From Voacanga thouarsii (taxonomy: Eukaryota > Streptophyta > Magnoliopsida > Gentianales > Apocynaceae): 64,000 nt of DNA. Made by a program: the position numbers and the translations under genes. Below the pieces are notes generated by a model, which made no database searches, was not told the DNA's origin, and worked only from the letters and a program-made list of their open reading frames with translations. Below are positions 48,410 through 59,578 of this stretch, piece by piece. The first letter of the stretch is position 1. The number at the start of each line of letters is the position of its first letter. The stretch is taken from positions 2,449,001 through 2,513,000 of the forward strand of contig JANUWF010001783.1 in the NCBI GenBank assembly GCA_026120185.1. Reading direction: 5' to 3'.

Positions 48410-49760
48410 ATGACTCGAAAATCAGAAGGCGAGATAGTCAATTTTGACCCTGAAATTGAAAGAACATTGTCAAAGATTCGCCGGACAATCCAAAGGAACT
48501 TGATCGTCGAGATGGATGGTGCTCAAAACAACAATGCTGATAGGAGGGTTATGGATGACTGTGTGAAACCCGCAACCTCGGGCACAAGCTCGAGTATCAC
48601 TAGACCATAAGATAGATGCAAACAATTTCGAAATAAAGCCCAACATTATCCAAATGGTGTAAAATATGGTTCAATTCGACGGGCTACCTGAAGAAGATCC
48701 CAATGCCCACTTTGCTAGTTTTCTTGAGATTTGTGATACTTTCAAAATGAATGGTATTTCTGAAGATGCCATAAAGTTAAGACTTTTTCCTTTTTCCTTG
48801 AGAGGTAGAGCAAAATCTTGGTTGAAGTCTTTACCTACAGGTTCCATCACTACATGGAATACCCTAGATGAAAAATTTTTAGCCTAATATTTTCCTCCCA
48901 CTAGGACAACCAAACTTAGGAATGAAATCTTTGCCTTCCAACAATTAAATTCTGAGCCTTTATATGAAAGTTGGGAGAGATTTAAGGAGATGTTAAGAAA
49001 ATGCCCACACCACAGATTTGAGCTGGAAATGGAAATGCTTATCTTCTTGAATGGCCTCATGTTCGTAACACGACAAGTGGTGGACTCTTCTGTAGGGGGC
49101 TCCATCAATCATAAGACCCCGAAACAGGTATTTGAGCTTATTGAAATTTTGACTTCTAATAACTATTATTGGGGAAGTGCAAGGTCTAGAGCTCATGTGC
49201 AAGAAGTGCACAAAGTGGATGTTGTGGCAGCATTAGAAGCTAAGGTGAACGCCTTAACTCACAAGATGGAACAGATGGTGATGCCTCAAGGCCAGGTTTT
49301 AAACGTAAATTATGATTTCTGTGGAGAATGACACCCCAATCATGAATTCCAAAATATGGAGTCACTTCAAGAAACTTCATAACAAGCGGCCTTTGCAGGT
49401 AATGTCTGACTAGGTAACAATCCTTATAGCTCTACCTATAACCCTAGTTGAAGAAATCACCTTAATTTCTCTTGGACCAATGGGAATCAACCTAGGTAAG
49501 GTTCTTTCAATTTTAGTGGTAATCAAAGGAACCAAAACCCCATGAACAATAATGCAACATCTTCAAAGTCACCATTGGAAGAGTTGAATGGCCAACTGGT
49601 AAGTACAACGAAGACTAAGTTCCAAGGGGTCGATGCGACAACAAGGAACCTAAAGGCCTCCATAACTTAGAAAACCAAATTGGTCAGTTAGCCAAACTAC
49701 TTGGAAATCGTTAAGCAGGGACACTACCAAGGAATACTGAGGAAAATCCATGGGATCATA
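48410..49760 (+). pseudogene. Athila gag remnant
   Basis: The first frame starts at 48410 (MTRKSEGEIVNFDPEIERTL) and stops at 48610. A shifted frame gives the gag core: FDGLPEEDPNAHFASFLEIC (48676), LFPFSLRGRAKSWLKSLP (48782), then, after a TAA at 48885, YFPPTRTTKLRNEIFAFQQ, ERFKEMLRKCPHH and YESW. This is the Retrotrans_gag pattern of Athila elements. TGA at 49329 and several TGG/CAA-derived stops break the C-terminal part (NPYSSTYNPS near 49420). No zinc knuckle is visible before the reading fades near 49760. The start is the first ATG after the primer site in the right context. Confidence 0.9.
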
Positions 49761-50872
49761 GCCGTGGGAAACATTGAAGCATTTTTACGTTTTCTTCCAA
49801 TTTCTATGATTGAGACAATTTTTTATTTCTGTCGTTTTGATTGATTGTTTTTATTCAAGTGCATTATTCAGAATTAGTGTGTTTTCTGCATTCTTCTTAA
49901 GATTAAAAAAAAAAATTGGAAAAACCCCAAACAGAACCAAGCCGGTGCCAACTCAGAGAGCCAGGACTGGCGTTGGTTCCTGTCGGGTGAAGCACAGCTT
50001 AAGGGCCATTTTGGCCACTTTTTCTTCAAAATCTCCAATCTCCCTCTCAAATTCTCTCAAGCTCGCTCCGGCTTCACATCCCCCACTTCGCAAAATTTGA
50101 TTTTTCAACTCCTAAACACGTCTATAACATCTATTAATTTCTCTTTTGTTGATCCTACGGATTAAAATCTTCAAATTCTTCAGTTTTTCATAACAACATC
50201 ACATTCAATCCACAAGGAAGGAGCTTAGATTTCTACAAAAAAGCTTGCATCTTTTGCTCGCCCATGCATACAAGAACAAAAAGGTATGATTTTTATTTAA
50301 TTCATACGGTTAAAATGGTGGAGATGATTTTTTCTAATTCTAGGGACATTTTTTTGCCGAAAATTTGGATTATGTATGCTATGATTGAATTGTGCATTAT
50401 TCCTTAAGCTTCATGAGTTGAATTATATTAGGAGTTAATGATTCTTTGATACTTAATTTATGCATATGATCATTAGGGGCTTCATGCATATAGTGAAGGT
50501 TAGAATTATGGCTATTTGTGATGATTACATAATGACTATCTATAGAACTTGAATTATTGTTTAATGCCATGATAATGCCTTCATCAACATGATCGTGTCT
50601 ATTTACATGCATTAAAGATATTCTACACGTTTATGCTTTACAGGGAATGTTACATGTATTATGCAGGTTTTTCGTTGAATTGATTGGTGGTGATTGATTG
50701 AATTGATTAATGTGAAGTGATATATATTGAAGGAGTTTGGGTTTTGTAAATGGTAAGATCGGTTGAGGGTTGAGTGAGATTTGAGAAGTGTTTTTGAAAG
50801 GGTAGTTATCCTGTTTTCAGTCTTGGAGCTCAATTGTTATCTCTTCCTATTCTCCCCATTCCTTACTTGACC
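49761..50872 (+). other. spacer between gag and the env-like ORF, pol missing
   Basis: In autonomous Athila elements pol (protease, RT, RNase H, integrase) stands here. I read none of it in any frame. The stretch has a GC-rich paired-box module at 49939-49980 (GCCGGTGCCAACT and GGACTGGCGTTGG), then leader-like sequence with (C/T)-rich parts up to the next ORF. Confidence 0.7.
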
Positions 50873-51960
50873 ATGTCTAGATCAAGGGGTCAGTCTTCCA
50901 AAAGGGCGAGAGCTTCCTCTTCCTCAGCCCTTCATCTGTTGATCCTTTGTCCCTTAGACCTACTAAGTTTATAGATGCATCTTATGAGAAATGGTGCAAT
51001 ATGAGAGCATCTAATAAGATCATTGTTGAACGGACTTTCTCACCCACCTTAGATCGTGCACTCAAATTGGGTATGATGTTTCGACGGCTAGGATGGGATT
51101 CGGTAGCCCAATTGAAAGGGAAGTGCTATCCCGTGCTTATTAAGAAATTTTATGCTAATATGATTGATAAGAGCAATAAACATCTTCCCCATATTGAAAC
51201 AAGAGTGAAAGGAATCCCTATTGTCATCACTCAAAACCAGTTAGCTAACCTCCTCTGGGTCTTTGACGATGATACTTGGCAAGGAATAGATGTGAATAAT
51301 CAAAAGATCCTTTCCGACCCAAATTGGGATGTTAGCGGGACTATAGCCACACTAGGGTTACATAAACATAATGCCTTTTAAGCCAATAGTTTCTATTCCA
51401 ACAATGATCTGGCAGCTAATTTTAGAGCTCTAGTCTATATGTTTGGGTTCAATGTTGTACCCCGTGCTAGTGGTTTCAATGAGACTAGACTTATTGACAC
51501 TTATATTTTGCATCAGATGATGAACATATTACCTATCCATCTTGCACCCTTGATCATCCAATCTATTAGGGAGGTTGTTCATCACCGTCTATCCACAAAA
51601 GACTTCATTTTTCCCTTGGTTATAATGAAGATTCTAAAAGACTTTGGTGTGAGTCTTGAGGGAGAACTGATGGAGACTACCAATGAGCACGATGTGGTCA
51701 CTAAGCAAACTCTTATGAGTTGCGGGTACAAGTACAGCCAGGAGTTAAAAAAGTGGCTAACTCCCTTCGAGGTCCGACATCCCGATCAGGTAAGGCCACC
51801 CACAATGGAGGAGGAGCAACCACCACCACCGACACACGCACGAGTTAGCAGTTCTCAGTCCCAACTCCGGATTGACTTTGAGACTACTATGCTGGGGCGA
51901 CTTAATCAGCAAATGGCAGTACTCCTATATATTTTGTACAACACATTGCCAAATGAATGA
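50873..51960 (+). pseudogene. Athila env-like / 'putative plant transposon protein' ORF
   Basis: Reads MSRSRGQSSKRARASSSSA (50873, basic serine-rich start). A one-base shift near 50925-50940 moves to the frame of 50947 (SLRPTKFIDASYEKW). It runs to a TAA at 51379 and continues in the same frame (FYSNNDLAANFRALVYMFGF, DTYILHQMMNILP) to 51960. The KFID..YE start, the cysteine-containing middle and the GEL..PPPP acidic-proline tail resemble the plant-specific Athila protein family encoded after pol. Its function is not known; an envelope role has been suggested for Athila elements but I see no clear signal peptide or membrane segment here. With only one stop and one shift it is the best preserved gene of this element. 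Confidence 0.82.
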
Positions 51961-53529
51961 AAGTTTGAAAGTTTGGCAAACGAACGAAAGTTTATTTTTC
52001 TTATCTCTTCTCCTTTATATTTTTGGTCCCATGGCACTGTTTAGTTCTTGTTATATTTCTTTGGCTAATGAGGACAATGTCCAGTTTAAGTGTGGGGGAG
52101 TGATTTGATTGACAAGTCTTCTATACACATACTTTAGCCTTCTTTTGAGCTAATTTTGAAAACTTTTTCAAACTTTTGTGCAAATTCTTGAGATTTCAAG
52201 CTATATTTTTAATGCATGTCTTTATAATGGATTATAGAGTATATGTTCTAGATCGTTTATGGCTTATACATGACTTTTGGCACGCACTTAGACGAAAGTG
52301 TTCTTGATAAAATGCTTTACATTATTCTTAAACTTGTGTTTCTACTAAAATTCATGGAGTATTCTAGAACTTACTTGAATACCTCTCACGAAGAAATAAG
52401 AAAGAAAATTATGATTTAACTTAGGGATGACAATAATAGGCCTTCTTTGGATAGTTTGAGCTTTTTAAGTCTACGTATTGTTGTATTATCCCTAGTGCCT
52501 ATTTTGAGCCTAAATGGTTGATTTCTTTCTTTAAAACCCATCACAATACTTTGTCCATTGCCTATTGCTGAGAGTTTGAATAATTTTCCAAATCGTTGTG
52601 CTCTTGATGGATGGAAGTATATGTAAGAAAATGTTGAGGAAGAATGTGGGGATAAAGATCATGACTTGTTACTTTCAGTCATGGATCAATAATGAGTTGA
52701 GCTGGGAAAAGAAAAGTAGTAGTAAGAATGAAAGAAAGAAGCTGAAAGAGAGAGAAAAGGAAAATAGAGGAATTGAAAAAAAAAACAACAAAAAGCTACT
52801 AGAAAGAAAGAAAGAGAAAGAGAAAGAAAAAGAAAACAAAAACAGCAGCAGTGAAGGAAAAAACAAGTGAAAGAAAAAGAAAAAAAAGATCACAAAAGGA
52901 ATGGTGATTGAACTGTAAAAATTAAGTTCATATAAAGTACTTAACACCATTGCTGGAAAATTGAGTGATCTTGTGGGAAAAAAATAAAGAAGAGTTGAGA
53001 AAAAGAGAAAAATGCAAGATTTACTTGAAATGCATAGGAATTGCTAAATAAGGTTATGGTTTGATTGAATTTTGGAATAGGAGAGCAAGAAGAGTTGAGA
53101 ATTATTGAGTCATTTTGTTTATCCTTTTCTTACGAACTCTCAGTTTCTTTGATTTTGGATTCTCCTATATATTTCGTTTGATAAGCTACATTACAAGCTT
53201 AAAAGTCATATTTGATCTAAGTAGAATCATGATATGTCTCGGATTAGTAGAGAGAGTATATGAAAAGTAAGCATATGAAATGCATATTCTGTTTGAACTA
53301 AATTCTTTCCAATGGTTTGAGGATATTGTGAAGTATTGAGATGGTTCTACTAAGTCATTTTTCACTGACACAAGTCTTGTATTGGTTGTGAAAGATATAG
53401 TAAGCATGTGTTCTATGTTCTTGAATGAAGGAAGCATTAAAGATATTATTTTGAAATTAATTGAGTGAGTTAAACCTTGTATTTTCCTACTTGTTCTTGG
53501 TTCTTTTCTTGAGGGCAAGCAAAGAGTTA
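51961..53529 (+). other. 3' non-coding region of the Athila-type element
   Basis: No coding content. It has one copy of the GAGGACAATGTCCAGTTTAA motif with GTGTGGGGGAG (52066-52102). An A/G-rich low-complexity block (about 52700-52890) forms a spurious lysine-glutamate ORF. It parallels 13640-15170. Confidence 0.8.
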
Positions 53530-53543
53530 TGTGTGGGGGAATA
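53530..53543 (+). other. polypurine tract of the Athila-type element
   Basis: TGTGTGGGGGAATA directly before the TG of the 3' LTR, after CTTGAGGGCAAGCAAAG. Confidence 0.85.
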
Positions 53544-55084
53544 TGATAGGGGCTAAATTAGTCATATTTTTCCTAGTTATTTGAGGTTCTTTTGTGATAT
53601 ATTTTTGTTCAATAACTAGTCATATTCCTTCATATTTGAGATTTTACCCTTGGAAAGGTATTTTGTTCATTATTACAGATTTTTGGGGTAAAACGAAACA
53701 AAAATGTCGCAAAACATATTAGAGACGGCACCGGCTAGGACAGAGGAATCGACGCCGGCCATGCACTATTGACACAAACTTCGAAGCGACTGAAAAATTG
53801 GTAAAACAGAGCAAAATAGAGTGGAACTGGTGCCGGCTCTAAGAGTCAAGGCAGCGTCGGCTACATTTTGGTCTTCATTGTGCAAAATTCAGATAAAATC
53901 GGCGAACAAGTAGAGAACTAGAACACAACTAGTGTCAGCTCCGAGAGCCTAGGCAGCACCAACTGTGCCCTGAAGTTAAGGCGGTGCTATGATTTTTCTA
54001 CGCGATTTTTGGTAATTTGTGGAGTTTTAGTATCTTCCAACTTTTACTCGGCCAAGAACACTGTACCGATGAGTTTAGGCACTTCGTAAGCCTATAAATA
54101 GATAAAAAACACGAGAAAAAAAGGGGGGAGAATTCATTGATCATCATAGAAAATCACTCAATCTAATGAGGAATTCTTAAATTCAAGGAGGATTGTACAA
54201 GAAGGTCTTCAAAGGAAGAAGAAGGAGGCTTGTCTATGAGTGCTTTCTTTTACTTTGTTTTCTTTTTCTTGAACAATGATATGTTAATTGTTTTATTGTA
54301 ATTTGAAATTGTTTTAGATATTCATGGTTTTTAAAGTTATTTGATCTTTTGATTAATTGATTGTTCTTCTTGGCATTTAATTACTTGGGCGTATTACAAG
54401 ATTAATTGATTGTTTCTTCCCATTAACTTGCTTGAAAAAAAGGTTGATGGTGGTTTCAATTTGTTAATTTCATATTTGTTGTCTCTTAACTTTCTTGAAA
54501 AAGAGGTTAATTGCGAAGAACAAAGTAATTAAAAGTTAATTGATGTCTGCCAAAATATGGACTTTGGTTAGTTTCATGTTTTAAGTTTGCGAGAATATGG
54601 AAATTTAATCAAGGATTATGTTTAATGCATCTTTTGGGCGAATTAGTTGAGACAGAATATGTGATGCTAATTTGTCTAAGAGATAGTGATTTCATGGATT
54701 GAAAAAGAAGTGAGTCTATCTTAATCCTTCATAATGCCAAGGGAATAATTAGTTAGGATAATGATTGGGTACTTAATATCATGTTTGTCTAAACAATGGT
54801 TTGAATTGCATACTTCTCCACCCTTGACATGTATATTTTTATTTTATTTTATTTTATTTTCCTTTTTATTTCATTTTCACTTTATTGAGTTGGTTAAACA
54901 ATGAAAGAAAAGTGATTAATGTATACTTGTTCCTTGAGGATCGATACTCGTTTGAACCCTTTGCTTGGTTAATGATGAGTATGCTTGCGCATATGTGTAA
55001 TTTGGGGTTAATGTTTTAATTTAAACTTGATTGGGAATATGCTTATTTTTTATATGATTTTTATACCTAAATCCGAACACAATA
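53544..55084 (+). repeat. 3' LTR of the Athila-type element (1541 bp)
   Basis: TGATAGGGGC to CACAATA. It has three GC-rich modules (53724-53762, 53826-53866, 53928-53970) upstream of a TATA box at 54093. It is followed by TGGGT and the resumed transposase. Confidence 0.92.
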
Positions 55085-55089
55085 TGGGT

Positions 55090-55883
55090 TTTCACTATTT
55101 GGAATGTCGGGGAAACAGTACTCTTATTGGCATGTTATTATTACCCCATATAACTTACCTTATTCGATATGCATGACGGATCCATTTATGTTTTTTACTA
55201 TAATTATTCCAGGACCTAGGAATCCAAAGCATAAAATTGATGTCTATCTACAACCTTTGGTAGATGAATTAAGGATGTTGTGATTTAGTGGAGTCTCGAC
55301 ATATGATATTTCAAAGAAACGGAACTTTTTTCTTCGAGCAGCACTTCTTTGGATAATTAATGACTTCCCAGCATATGGGATGCAAAGTGCTTGGAGCACA
55401 GTTGGAAAATTAGCATGTCCGCATTGCATGAAGCAAACAAAATCATTTCACTTGCAAAATGGACGTAAACAATCTTTTCTTAGCTTTAGATCATCCATAC
55501 AGAAGAGACACTAGGTCTTTTAGAAAGGATAAAGGTCGTGAGATAGCACACCCTGTACAACATGCTTTTGGAGATGCTATGTGGGATAGAATGTGTCATT
55601 TACCAAAAATAACTAAGACAACTACGGAGCTTGGTAGGGATGATGGCAGAGGCATCTACCATAATTAGGCCAAAAGGAGTATCTTTGGGATTTGCGATAT
55701 TAGAGAACATATTTAATTCATCATAACATAGATGTGATACACAATGAAAAAAATGTATTTGATAATATCTTTAACACAGTCATGAATGTAAAGGGAAAAA
55801 CAAAGGATAATGTAAAGGCACGACGTGATCTAGAGGTATACTGTGATAGACCTGAATTACATATGACTGGTTTGGGTGACGGT
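55090..55883 (+). pseudogene. CACTA TNP2-like transposase, central part
   Basis: Continues with SLFGMSGKQYSYWHVI (55090-), PYNLPYSICM, IPGPRNPKHKIDVYLQPLVD (55208), RAALLWIINDFPAYGM (55334) and KLACPHCMKQTKSFHLQNG (55409). These are the conserved plant transposase (Tnp2) catalytic-core motifs. Stops and shifts follow (near 55510-55680). It is cut again at 55883, within HMTGLGDG, by a solo LTR. Confidence 0.92.
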
Positions 55884-57578
55884 TGTTAGTGTTGTACTCT
55901 AGAGGCAATCACTTGTACCATGTATATTGCATATTAAATTAATTAGAGGCATTCTTTATCTTTCAATTTGATTGTTTTATCTAAATTAATGTGTACAAAT
56001 CGTTAGATAAAGTCCCTAGTACAACACAGTATTAAGGAAACCATGATAGAGATCATGATGTGAGATTCTTACTACACTATGCAGTGTTTGTACTTAAATA
56101 ATCCACAGTCATAGTATTAATAAGATGGGACATTATTAATACGCCAAGACTGGCACATGTTATATATCTTGATTGGATCAAGCGGTGGTTCTCATATCCG
56201 TGAGTATTGGGATACTCAGGATTAACGTGTGGATGCTTGTTTTGGAACAAGTTCATTGGATGACCTAGCTATGAGATAATCACTTGGATAACTATTTAGT
56301 GCCCGTGATAGAACCTCATTATAACAAGTATGCAAGTATCCTTAGACTTGAGATCTCCAAGGTACTTTGTTTAACGAGCGTTGTACTTTGATTCTAATCT
56401 TTGGAGTCTTATCTAGGACTGCCTATGGGATGGATATTGGGTACAACGTAAAGTAAACAAAAGTAGTTGAGAAAGTCAATAAAAGATTCACCACTCCTAA
56501 TAGTAGGAGAGTATATCTCAAGGCCACTTGTAAAAGTCATTACTCATGAAGTCATTGGCCAAGGCGACTATGTGATGGAAATGGTTCCAATTGATACACA
56601 TATCGAGTAATGGATTTCTTGAACAAGTACTAAAATATTCGGGCCAGAATTAATAATATTCTGGAGGGAGTTGGCACTAATTCCATGCTCTAGACCGAAT
56701 GAGATATTGTATGGTGAAAGGAGTTTATTGCACTGATATTTGCTATTGAAAGGTTCATGTCAAGCCACTTGACTTTCTGGACTTTTGGGTGGTCAAGACT
56801 CATTGCTAGATGTCACTCTTGATATGCTAAATATGGATTTATTAATTAGAGAATTAATAAATTTAATCCTTTATTTTATTAAGGATTATTAATTCTAATA
56901 TTGTTAGAATTAATTCATATTATGCTACCAATAGGACTAGGAAACCTAATAGGTCACACACAATAAAGGTTTGAATGCTCAAATATATTATTTGATAATA
57001 TTGTGGGATTAATTAAGAGAATGGAATATATTTATAGGTAAATTATAAGTTTGTTATAATTCATGGGACCTAATTGTAATTAAGTAAACTTCAAGGACCA
57101 ATTTGTTGACAATTGGACGTTGAAGGATTAAGTTGCAATTTATGGTAATTATAAATCTATAAATATAAGGAAATGGTTTCCTTAGGGTAAGAGATACAGA
57201 CTATTCACGCAATAACAGAGAAACCGTTTCTCTGCCTCTCTCTTGATCAAACCCTAGCTGTCTTTCTCTTATTAATCAAACCCTAGCCTCCTAAATTCTA
57301 CTAGCATAGAATTGTGAGATTGTGAGCGTTCGACCTTGTGTGGATTATCATTAGAGGGAGTTCTTTCTTGGACTTCAGTTGAGCTGCTGTGAACCGGTTT
57401 TGTGATCTGGATCGTGCCTACGTTCTTGGAACAAGAAAAATTTAAATTCCGGCTTCAAGAGGTAATAAGCGTGATCTTCTCTTTTTCCCGTTTCTACTGC
57501 AAACCCGTGATCCATTGCTTGGATTTCTTGCTATTTTTCGCTGCATTTAATCTGATTAATTAATTTAGAAATCCGACA
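55884..57578 (+). repeat. solo copia LTR (1695 bp) in the transposase gene
   Basis: TGTTAGTGTTGTAC to CCGACA, flanked by ACGGT (55879-55883) and ACGGG (57579-57583). Same family as 2434-4166. No internal sequence. Confidence 0.92.
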
Positions 57579-57583
57579 ACGGG

Positions 57584-58079
57584 AGGGCATCAATATCAAA
57601 GGCTAAATACTCTATCACACCCAAACAAAAAAAAAAAAAAAACTTCTACTTGAGTGGGTTAGAGATTTGCGACTCCTGGATGGATATGCTTCGAATTTAA
57701 GCAAGTGTATTGATTTGAATAAGCTCAAAATGTTGGGTATCAAAAGTCATGATTGCCATGTGTTTATGAAAATGTTGCTTCCAAGTGTATTTAAAGAGTT
57801 ACTCCTGGTGTCAATTTGGAATGTTTTAACTGAAGTCAGTCTCTTTTATCGTGACTTATGTTCACCTAAACTTTCTACAACCCATATGAAGCAATTGGAA
57901 GATAATATTTCATTACACATCTGTAAATTGGAGAAGATCTTCTCACTCGGCTTCTTTGATGTGATGAGCACCTAATGGTCCACTTACCGTACCAGGTAAG
58001 GGTTGGTGACCCTGTTTAATATAGATGGACATATCCATTCCAGAGGTAAAATATTATGTATGATTATATGCAGATATAC
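57584..58079 (+). pseudogene. CACTA TNP2-like transposase, later part
   Basis: After GRASISKAKYSI and an A run (57628-57642), the reading is DGYASNLSKCIDLNKLKMLG (57685-) followed by SHDCHVFMKMLLPSVFKELL. Then YRDLCSPKLSTTHMKQLED, a conserved C-terminal block of Tnp2-type proteins. A TAG/shift follows at 57975. It is cut at 58079 by a reverse solo LTR; the next coding block (RLKTKVKNKAS) is at 59626. Confidence 0.9.
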
Positions 58080-59573
58080 TGATGCGTATGGATTTGGGTA
58101 TAAAAATCACATAAAAACTAAGCACATTCCCAATCAAGTTTACATTAAAACGTTAACCCCAAATCACACATATAAGCAAGCATACTCATCATTAACATAG
58201 CATATGGTTCAATTGAGTGTCGATTCTCAAGGAACAAGTATGCATTAATCCTTTTTTTTTTTTATTGTTTAACCGACTCAATAAAGTGAAAAAAGAAATA
58301 AAATAAAAATAAAAATATATACATGTCAAGGATGGATAATTATGTAACTCAAACCATTGTTTAGACAAACATGATCATAAAGTATTTAACCATTATCACA
58401 ACTAATTATTCTCTTGGAATTATGAAGGATGAAGGTAGATTCACTTTGATGGTCAATCCATGAAATCAATATCCTTTAGATAAATTAGCATCACTTGGTT
58501 TGTCTCAACTAATTCACCTAAAAGATGCATTAAACAAAATCCTTAATTAAATTTCTTTGTTCTGGCAAATCTAAAACATGAAATTAATCAATGAATCCTT
58601 GGTCTAGAAAACATCAATTAACCTTTAATTACTTAATCCTCAGCAATTAACCTCTTTGGTCTATCAAGTTAACATCCAATAAATATGAAATTAATCAATT
58701 GAAACCACTATCAATCTCTTTAGTCTAGCAAGTTAATGGAAAGAAACAATCAATTAATTTCGTAATATGCCTCAGTAATTAAATACCAAGAAGAACAATC
58801 AATTAATCAAAAGATCAAATAACTCTAAATATCATGAATATCTACAACAATATCGAATTACAATAAAACAATTAACATATCATTTGTTCAAGAAAAAGAA
58901 AACACTCATAGACAAGCCTCATTCTTCTTCCTTTGAAGACCTTCTTGCACAACCCTCCTTGAATTGAAGAATTCTTCCTTTGATTTGAGTGATTTTCTGT
59001 GATGATCAATGAATTCTCTTATTTTCCCTTGTGTTTTCCATCTATTTATAAGTTTGGGAAGTGCCTAAACTTCTTGGTGTAATGTTCTTGGCCGAGTAGA
59101 AGTTGGAAGATACTAAAACTCCACAGATTACCAAAACCCGCGTAGAAGAATCACAATCTCGCCTTTTTCTCAGAGCAAAGCCAGCGCAGCCTTGGCTCTC
59201 GGAGCCGGTGCCGGTTGTGTTCTGGTTCTCTACTCATTCGTCGATTTTTTTTTTTCCAAATTTCGTACAATGTAGTCCAGAATGCAGCCAGCGCCGCCTT
59301 GGCTACTGGAGCTGGCACTGGTTCCATTCTGTTTCGGTCTGTTTTGACAATTTTTTGTCACCTAGAAGTTTGTGTCAACAGTGCATGACTGGCGCCGGTT
59401 CTAGTGCCCTAGCTGGAGCCGCCTCTTTACCCCAAAAATCTATAATAATGAACAAAATACCTTTTCAAGGGTAAAATCTCAAATATGAAGGAATATGACT
59501 AGTTATTAAACAAAATATATCACAAAAGAACCTCAAATAACCAGGAAAAGTATGACTAATTTAGCCCCTATCA
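58080..59573 (-). repeat. solo Athila-type LTR (1494 bp), minus strand
   Basis: On the minus strand TGATAGGGGC to GCATCA, flanked by perfect TATAC duplications (58075-58079 and 59574-59578). TATA box on the minus strand at 59043-59050. Three GC-rich modules are present (59179-59217, 59285-59323, 59386-59423), as in the LTR at 53544, its closest relative in the window. Confidence 0.93.
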
Positions 59574-59578
59574 TATAC

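Larger units (their letters stand above)
42502..55084 (+). mobile_element. Athila-type retrotransposon with gag and env-like ORF but no pol
   Basis: LTRs at 42502-48151 (holding a nested 4.3 kb repeat) and 53544-55084. TGGGT is duplicated perfectly at 42497-42501 and 55085-55089. The primer site is tRNA-Asp type, the polypurine tract is at 53530-53543. Gag (48410-49760) is followed by a non-coding stretch and an Athila env-like ORF (50873-51960). No protease, RT or integrase can be read, so it is a pol-deleted derivative of about 8.25 kb without the nested repeat. It sits in the CACTA transposase gene, and excision restores FGLCTDGFSLFG. Confidence 0.94.

Noticed and set aside
52598..52950. 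Lysine-glutamate-rich frame and its serine-phenylalanine antisense
   Set aside because: A/G-rich low-complexity sequence in the non-coding 3' region of the Athila-type element.
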